From Marinisporobacter sp. (GTDB taxonomy: Bacteria > Bacillota > Clostridia > Peptostreptococcales > Thermotaleaceae): DNA of 64,000 bases. The stretch is from assembly GCA_025210395.1 (NCBI GenBank), contig JAOARV010000017.1, forward strand, positions 102,928 through 166,927, read 5' to 3'. Shown in pieces: positions 60,601 to 64,000 of the stretch. The notes beneath the pieces were generated by a model that had not been told where the DNA came from, ran no database searches, and saw only the letters and a program-made list of their open reading frames with translations. Each line of letters begins with the position of its first letter. Within the stretch, counting starts at the first letter, position 1. A program made the translations under genes and the position numbers.

Positions 60601-62150
60601 AATAGCAGGACAGGCTTGTCAGAAAGAATCGCTAGGGGAGCATCATTTCCCATGGAGGCAATGGCTTCTTTGCTCTTTTGTGCCATAGGTGCAATAACTC
60701 TTTTTAATTCCTCTTCTGTAAAGCCAAAGACTTTTTGTTTTTCTACAAGGGTGTCTTGATCCATTTTGGATAAATCCTTATTTAATTGGATCGTATTTAA
60801 ATCAATCTCGTTTTCTTCAATCCATTTTGCATAGCCCTTTTCATTTGAAAGGGTTTCTTTAATTTCTTCATCTTCTAAAATTTTATTTTCCTTTGTATCT
60901 ACAACAAAAATTTGTCCTGGACCTAATTTTCCTTTTTGAAGAATATTTTTTTCATCTATTTTAAGGACTCCTGATTCAGAAGCAAGGATCACCATATTGT
61001 TCTTTGTAACCATATATCTTGCAGGTCTAAGACCATTTCGATCAAGACTAGCGCCTACTTGAATACCATCAGTAAATACAATAGTTGCAGGTCCATCCCA
61101 AGGCTCGATTAAGCCTTCATGGTATTCGTAAAAGGATCTAAGATTCTCAGGCATATTTTTGTAATATCTCCAAGCTTCAGGCATAAGCATTTTTATGGCA
61201 TGAGGCATAGAATAACCATTTAATACAAGCAGTTCAAAAACATTATCTAGATTACAAGAATCACTGCCGTTTGGTTGCACAATAGGAAGTACTTTTTCAA
61301 AGTCATCACCAAATAATTTAGAGGTGAGTACACTTTCTCTTGCATGCATCCATTTAATATTTCCTCTAATGGTATTAATTTCACCATTATGAGAGATATA
61401 ACGATAAGGATGGGCCAATCTCCATGATGGAAAAGTATTTGTACTATATCTTTGATGCACAGTAGCGAGGGCACTTTTTAATTGAGGATTCTTAAGCTCA
61501 GGATAAAAATCTTCTATTTGATGAGCTAAAAATTGTCCTTTGTATACAATTGTTCGCGAAGATAAACTACATACATAAAATGCTTCTGTATAAGGCTTTG
61601 CTGCATCACTAATTATTTTTTCAACTCTTTTTCTTACAACGTAGAGTTTTCTTTCAAAAACATTAGGGTCTTGACCATTCCTATGAATAAAAACTTGCTG
61701 TACAACAGGTCTTGTTCCTTGTGCAGATACACCACAAGCCTTGTCATTAAGGGGAACATTTCTCCAGCCGATAAGCTTTTGACCTTCTTGACGAAGAATT
61801 CTTTCAAAAACACCTTCACAATAATAGCGTGCATTAGGCTCCATGGGTAAAAAGATCATACCTACTGCATAATCACCTTCTTTAGGAAGAAGGCTATTTA
61901 TTTTTTCTAACTCAGAAGCAAAAAAGTCATGAGGAATTTGAATAGAAATTCCTGCACCATCTCCTGTTTCCGGGTCGGCACCAGTAGCACCTCTATGGGA
62001 CATATTTTTTAAAATTTGTAGACCATTTCTAATGATTGTATTTGATTTTTTACCTGTAATATCGGCAATAAAACCTACACCACAGCTACCTTTTTCAAAT
62101 GACGGGTCATAAAGACCTTGCTTTTGGGGGAAAAGATCCATTTCATTCAT
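57615..62150 (-). CDS. gltB: Glutamate synthase large subunit
   Basis: A 1511-residue enzyme of full length. Cys22 in KGSCGVGFIADITGKKSN is the glutaminase nucleophile once the propeptide is cut. The synthase domain has GGEDDQRYIKTENGDYKRSA near residue 920 and the [3Fe-4S] motif CGCIMMRQCHNNTCPVGV near 1140; the C-terminal beta-helix is rich in GGxxxG turns. RBS AGGAGG is 8 bases before the ATG. Glutamate is also the product of the hut pathway here, so GltBD would matter when histidine is absent. Confidence 0.97.
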   Translation of the reverse strand: MNEMDLFPQKQGLYDPSFEKGSCGVGFIADITGKKSNTIIRNGLQILKNMSHRGATGADPETGDGAGISIQIPHDFFASELEKINSLLPKEGDYAVGMIFLPMEPNARYYCEGVFERILRQEGQKLIGWRNVPLNDKACGVSAQGTRPVVQQVFIHRNGQDPNVFERKLYVVRKRVEKIISDAAKPYTEAFYVCSLSSRTIVYKGQFLAHQIEDFYPELKNPQLKSALATVHQRYSTNTFPSWRLAHPYRYISHNGEINTIRGNIKWMHARESVLTSKLFGDDFEKVLPIVQPNGSDSCNLDNVFELLVLNGYSMPHAIKMLMPEAWRYYKNMPENLRSFYEYHEGLIEPWDGPATIVFTDGIQVGASLDRNGLRPARYMVTKNNMVILASESGVLKIDEKNILQKGKLGPGQIFVVDTKENKILEDEEIKETLSNEKGYAKWIEENEIDLNTIQLNKDLSKMDQDTLVEKQKVFGFTEEELKRVIAPMAQKSKEAIASMGNDAPLAILSDKPVLLFNYFRQLFAQVTNPPIDPIREKKVMSLNQYIGRSGNILKKINEKKPNKFIELEQPILYAEKIEKIKNINIDTLRSITIPITFEADQYEKGLKDALDSLIKRVEESISQGYRIIILSDQNVNRYRAPIPSLLAVSAVHNHLIENKLRTKVDLIIETGEARDPFHMALLLGYGATAIHPYLALESINDLVKKHLYIENISVKEASMNYVRALGYGIRKITSKMGISTLRSFNGSQIFEVVGLDEKIIQKYFTDTPCRLSGMKMDSLAKETLMRHQKAFEINNSAQQLAIGGQIHWRKNNETHIFNPDTISKLQQSCRTNDYALFKEYSSLVNDQSKKLKTIRGLLDFKDGNSIPLDEVESVASIIKRFATGAMSFGSLGKEVHETLAMAMNRMGGKSNSGEGGEDDQRYIKTENGDYKRSAIKQIAAARFGVTTNYLINADELQIKVAQGAKPGEGGHLPGKKVTKEIARVRHSLPGIDLISPPPHHDIYSIEDLEQLIFDLKNVNPKSRVSVKLVSESGVGTVAAGVAKGSADMVLISGHDGGTGASPLSSIKTAGMPWELGLAETQQTLLLNNLRSRISVQVDGQMRTGRDIVMGALLGAEEFGFATAPLVVCGCIMMRQCHNNTCPVGVATQDPELRKYFQGKPEHVINFFHFIAMEVREIMSQLGFRTMDEMVGRVDVLRVNEANKHWKTKDLDLNAILYRPELPARFGQRKTENQADPTVNVLDRKLIEITKPALEKGEQVKEAFPIQNTDRTVGAMLSGQITKLYGKEGLPEDTIALTFVGTSGQSFGAFAVNGLTLRLYGDSNDYLGKGLSGGKIIVTPNKEATLISTENIIAGNTLLYGATSGEAYISGNVGERFAVRNSGAIAVVEGVGDHGCEYMTGGRVVILGKTGRNFGAGMSGGIAYVLDEENNFSTKCNFELIELEPLKSADFVFVKNLIEKHLSYTGSIKAKEILKNWDLYKNKFVRAISPQYKEIIENTKDTDSQVVNYNE

Positions 62151-62267
62151 TATAAAGACCTCCTATAACTAATAATCTTTTTATTTAATGAAATATTGTT
62201 AATGTGTAAAAGAATAATCTTGTGGAAATTATGGAAAAAATCCGACAAAATTCTGATTTTAGGGTTA

Positions 62268-62296
62268 AGTATAGCTAAAAAATGAGAAAAAGTCAA
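62268..62296 (-). promoter_or_regulatory. Sigma-A promoter of gltB
   Basis: On the minus strand TTGACT (62296-62291), a 17-base spacer and TATACT (62273-62268). The leader would be about 110 bases. The rest of the gap 62297-62562 holds no firm feature apart from a possible broken small ORF. Confidence 0.7.
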
Positions 62297-62385
62297 TAGA
62301 AAAATTGCAAAAGACTATATATTCTGAATTTTAAATATGGTTTTATGTTTGGGCAATACATTGTAATTTCAAGAAAAGAATAAAA

Positions 62386-62534
62386 ATGGAAATAAAAGAA
62401 AAAAGTGAAAAGAAAGTTTCGGGTTTTAAACATGCATTTTATGAGGGCGTGTAAGGTGTATAGTGGAGGATAAAGAACCATTTCATGATTATGGAGCATA
62501 TAATTATTGTAAAAGAATACTTGAAAAATATTAA
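62386..62534 (+). pseudogene. Possible small ORF broken by a GT duplication
   Basis: An ATG at 62386 opens 22 codons ending KHAFYEGV then stops at 62452-62454. In the frame that results from deleting one GT of GTGT (62449-62452) the reading goes on to 62534 as RCIVEDKEPFHDYGAYNYCK and five more residues. Together they would make about 48 residues. No good RBS is seen and no family is recognised, so this may be chance. Confidence 0.2.
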
Positions 62535-62562
62535 ATTTGGCGAAGAGAGGAATGAATAAAAT

Positions 62563-63213
62563 ATGACAAATCAAACCATAAAATTACAAATGAAGGAATT
62601 AAAATATTTAATGAGATATATAGAATATAATAAATGTATTAAAATATTTCTGAATAGATTGAGGAAGCAAAATAAAATTAAGTCAAAAAAATATACAGTA
62701 ATAAAAGCAGAAAAAATTAAAATAAAAGATTTAGATATATCCTTTATGGTTGTAGGGGTAAAGGAGGAGCAGGTAAAAATCGTATTAGTTAAAAATAAAC
62801 AGGATTATTATGTCTTTGGAAGCTTGATAGAAGAGGAGAATGGAAAAAAAATCATGAAAGGCTACAATTTATCAAATAATCATATTCAAGAAATTGTTTC
62901 AAAGGAGTATGATGAAAAATTTAAACAAGAATTAAAAAAACTTGAAGAAGCAGAGAAAATTTATAGGAAGAAGGAAGGGGTTAACAAAGAAGGAATTCCT
63001 TGTATTTATGGTAATTGGTGTGGACCAGGATGTAGTGGACCAGGGGCGCCTATAAGCCCTGTTGATGCATGCTGTAAGAAACATGACAATTGTTATGGTG
63101 AAAAAGGATATTTTTGTAAGGCGTGTGATGATGAATTAGTCGATTGCTTAGCTCCTTATGTTGTACAGGGAGACAAATGGGCAATTATTATAAGTAGATG
63201 GTTTTCTCGTTAG
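62563..63213 (+). CDS. Phospholipase A2-like protein with N-terminal extension
   Basis: A 216-residue protein. Residues 148-178 hold a PLA2 calcium-loop and active-site pattern: YGNWCGPGCSGPGAP, PVDACC and KKHDNCYG, with the His174-Asp175 pair; a later Asp (CDDELVDCL) could complete the dyad. Eight or more Cys in this part suggest disulfides and an extracellular place of action. The first 145 residues are Lys-rich, without a signal peptide, and have no motif I know. PLA2 enzymes cut the sn-2 acyl chain of phospholipids. How a protein without a signal would leave the cell is unclear; spore or lysis-dependent release is a guess. RBS AGAGAGG precedes the ATG. Confidence 0.75.
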   Translation: MTNQTIKLQMKELKYLMRYIEYNKCIKIFLNRLRKQNKIKSKKYTVIKAEKIKIKDLDISFMVVGVKEEQVKIVLVKNKQDYYVFGSLIEEENGKKIMKGYNLSNNHIQEIVSKEYDEKFKQELKKLEEAEKIYRKKEGVNKEGIPCIYGNWCGPGCSGPGAPISPVDACCKKHDNCYGEKGYFCKACDDELVDCLAPYVVQGDKWAIIISRWFSR

Positions 63214-63280
63214 TGATAATATAAAATATATGAACAAGATCAACGTTATTTTTAGCACAGAACAAAAAATGTTAAAGCCA

Positions 63281-63311
63281 GCAGGAAAGGACATTAAAGA
63301 CCCATTCCTGC
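63281..63311. terminator. Hairpin between the converging PLA2-like and YdcZ genes
   Basis: GCAGGAA (63281-63287) pairs with TTCCTGC (63305-63311), and inner GG/CC bases can add to the stem. There is no close T-run, so efficiency is doubtful. Confidence 0.4.
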
Positions 63312-63373
63312 TTAAGTAGGATAAATATATATTTGTGCGTTGTGACTATTGATTAAATTAGATGCATAATCAT

Positions 63374-63805
63374 CTATTTCTTCATAATAAAATAAGTACC
63401 ACAAAGTAAAAGAATAATTCCAATTAACTTAAACCAGTCTAATTCTTGTTGTTTGGTGATGAAAACATCAATTAATAAACCGCTTATGATTTGAGAAGCA
63501 ACAATGATGGTAAGCGTGTTTGCTACACCTAGTTTAGGAATTGTCCTTGTCACAAAGTAAATAATGAAAGTACCAAAAATACCACCAATAAGTAATTGGG
63601 GTCTTACATGAATGACTTTTGTGTATTGGTGTAAGCTACCTTTTAACAGATTTCCAATTAGAATAATAATAACACCTGTAACTAAACTATGTAGCGTCGC
63701 AATTTTAGGAGAAACAATTCTTCCTAATTTAGCATTAATACTTGCTTCTAAAGTGGTAAAAATACCTGCTAAAATAGCAAATATAACGGGGAGTATTTCT
63801 TTCAT
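63374..63805 (-). CDS. DMT-superfamily YdcZ-like membrane protein
   Basis: A 143-residue protein with five helices, starting MKEILPVIFAILAGIFTTLE and containing INAKLGRIVSPKIATLHS, then GIFGTFIIYFVTRTIPKLGV; this matches the DMT_YdcZ half-transporter family, which works as dimers. Substrate unknown. The ATG at 63805 is preferred: AAAGGATG lies about 7-14 bases upstream, while a TTG at 63829 has no RBS. Confidence 0.82.
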   Translation of the reverse strand: MKEILPVIFAILAGIFTTLEASINAKLGRIVSPKIATLHSLVTGVIIILIGNLLKGSLHQYTKVIHVRPQLLIGGIFGTFIIYFVTRTIPKLGVANTLTIIVASQIISGLLIDVFITKQQELDWFKLIGIILLLCGTYFIMKK

Positions 63806-63888
63806 TTTATCCCATCCTTTATAAAACAAATGTCACTAAAAATATAGATTTAAATTTAAATATAGATAAACAATATTGAGATTAAAAA

Positions 63889-64000
63889 TTACTTATAATA
63901 ACTTCTAGCATTAACAAGAGATTGAGTTTCTTTAGTGTGGGAATTTGCATAATTAAAATAATCTACGATGAAATCCTTTATTTCTTGAATAGATGTTCTA
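63889..64000 (-). CDS. C-terminal end of a gene continuing beyond the window
   Basis: On the minus strand the frame is open from the window edge to a TAA at 63889-63891, giving 36 residues that end SLVNARSYYK. The composition looks like coding sequence, but the piece is too short to assign a family. Confidence 0.45.
   Translation of the reverse strand, partial: RTSIQEIKDFIVDYFNYANSHTKETQSLVNARSYYK

Noticed and set aside
62491..62559. Small frame MEHIIIVKEYLKN... just before the PLA2-like gene
   Set aside because: Only 22 codons, with the nearest GGAGG about 20 bases away; overlaps the better joined frame in the same place.

Overview
This window is a piece of a low-GC, anaerobic, endospore-forming member of the Clostridia. 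The evidence is a butyryl-CoA dehydrogenase/EtfBA cluster, a clostridial SigI/RsgI pair, a GerAB-type spore germination permease, SLH-anchored and copper-amine-oxidase-like surface domains, strong AGGAGG ribosome binding sites and frequent TTG/GTG starts. The species cannot be fixed from the sequence alone. Most genes are ordinary chromosomal genes; no phage, insertion sequence, rRNA, tRNA or CRISPR array was found.

Layout. 1-3000: end of bcd, etfB and an etfA with an N-terminal 2[4Fe-4S] ferredoxin domain. 3050-9850: MarR regulator, a 56-residue ferredoxin on the minus strand, a P-loop/Asp23 protein behind a Fur/PerR-like palindrome, a CAP-SLH surface protein, cobT behind a cobalamin riboswitch with a terminator, an OGG1-type glycosylase and a DUF554 membrane protein. 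9950-12900: sigI-rsgI and a secreted coiled-coil protein. 13100-17300: a 1025-residue hybrid kinase with two kinase modules and its BTAD-type response regulator. 17560-25470: hutH, a 1543-residue secreted nuclease and a histidine-permease-like antiporter that looks 5'-truncated. 25600-28550: an REase-SIR2 fusion (possible defence gene) and a duplicated DUF2680 secreted protein. 28690-35500: fhs-hutU-ftcD-hutI-fchA. 35540-37370: a lipoprotein reductase that fits urocanate reductase. 37424-41050: aminotransferase, U32 protein, DUF3243 protein. 41070-54620: ApbE and a substrate-binding lipoprotein, then ndh2-eetA-eetB-prenyl synthase-ubiD-ubiA-ubiX-ABC transporter-FMN-binding protein-DcuSR-like two-component system. 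54700-64000: gerAB, a small ORF, gltBD, a phospholipase-A2-like protein, a YdcZ-family membrane protein and the end of one more minus-strand gene.

How it fits together. Histidine is deaminated by HutH to urocanate. One branch (HutU, HutI, FtcD, FchA, Fhs) takes urocanate to glutamate and formate, with Fhs able to return an ATP from the formimino carbon. The other branch is UrdA, an extracytoplasmic lipoprotein whose three diagnostic active-site residues (Tyr317, Asp332, Arg355) have the spacing of known urocanate reductases, which would make urocanate a terminal electron acceptor giving imidazole propionate. UrdA has no FMN domain of its own, but the window also carries a flavin-based extracytosolic electron-transfer locus of the Listeria type (Ndh2, EetA, EetB, prenyl synthase, UbiA, ApbE and a free FMN-binding protein) that could feed it. 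That locus is unusual: it carries UbiD, UbiX, a UbiA/MqnP-like prenyltransferase and a NitT-type ABC transporter, suggesting a different quinone and possibly uptake of a precursor. This combination is the most interesting content of the window.
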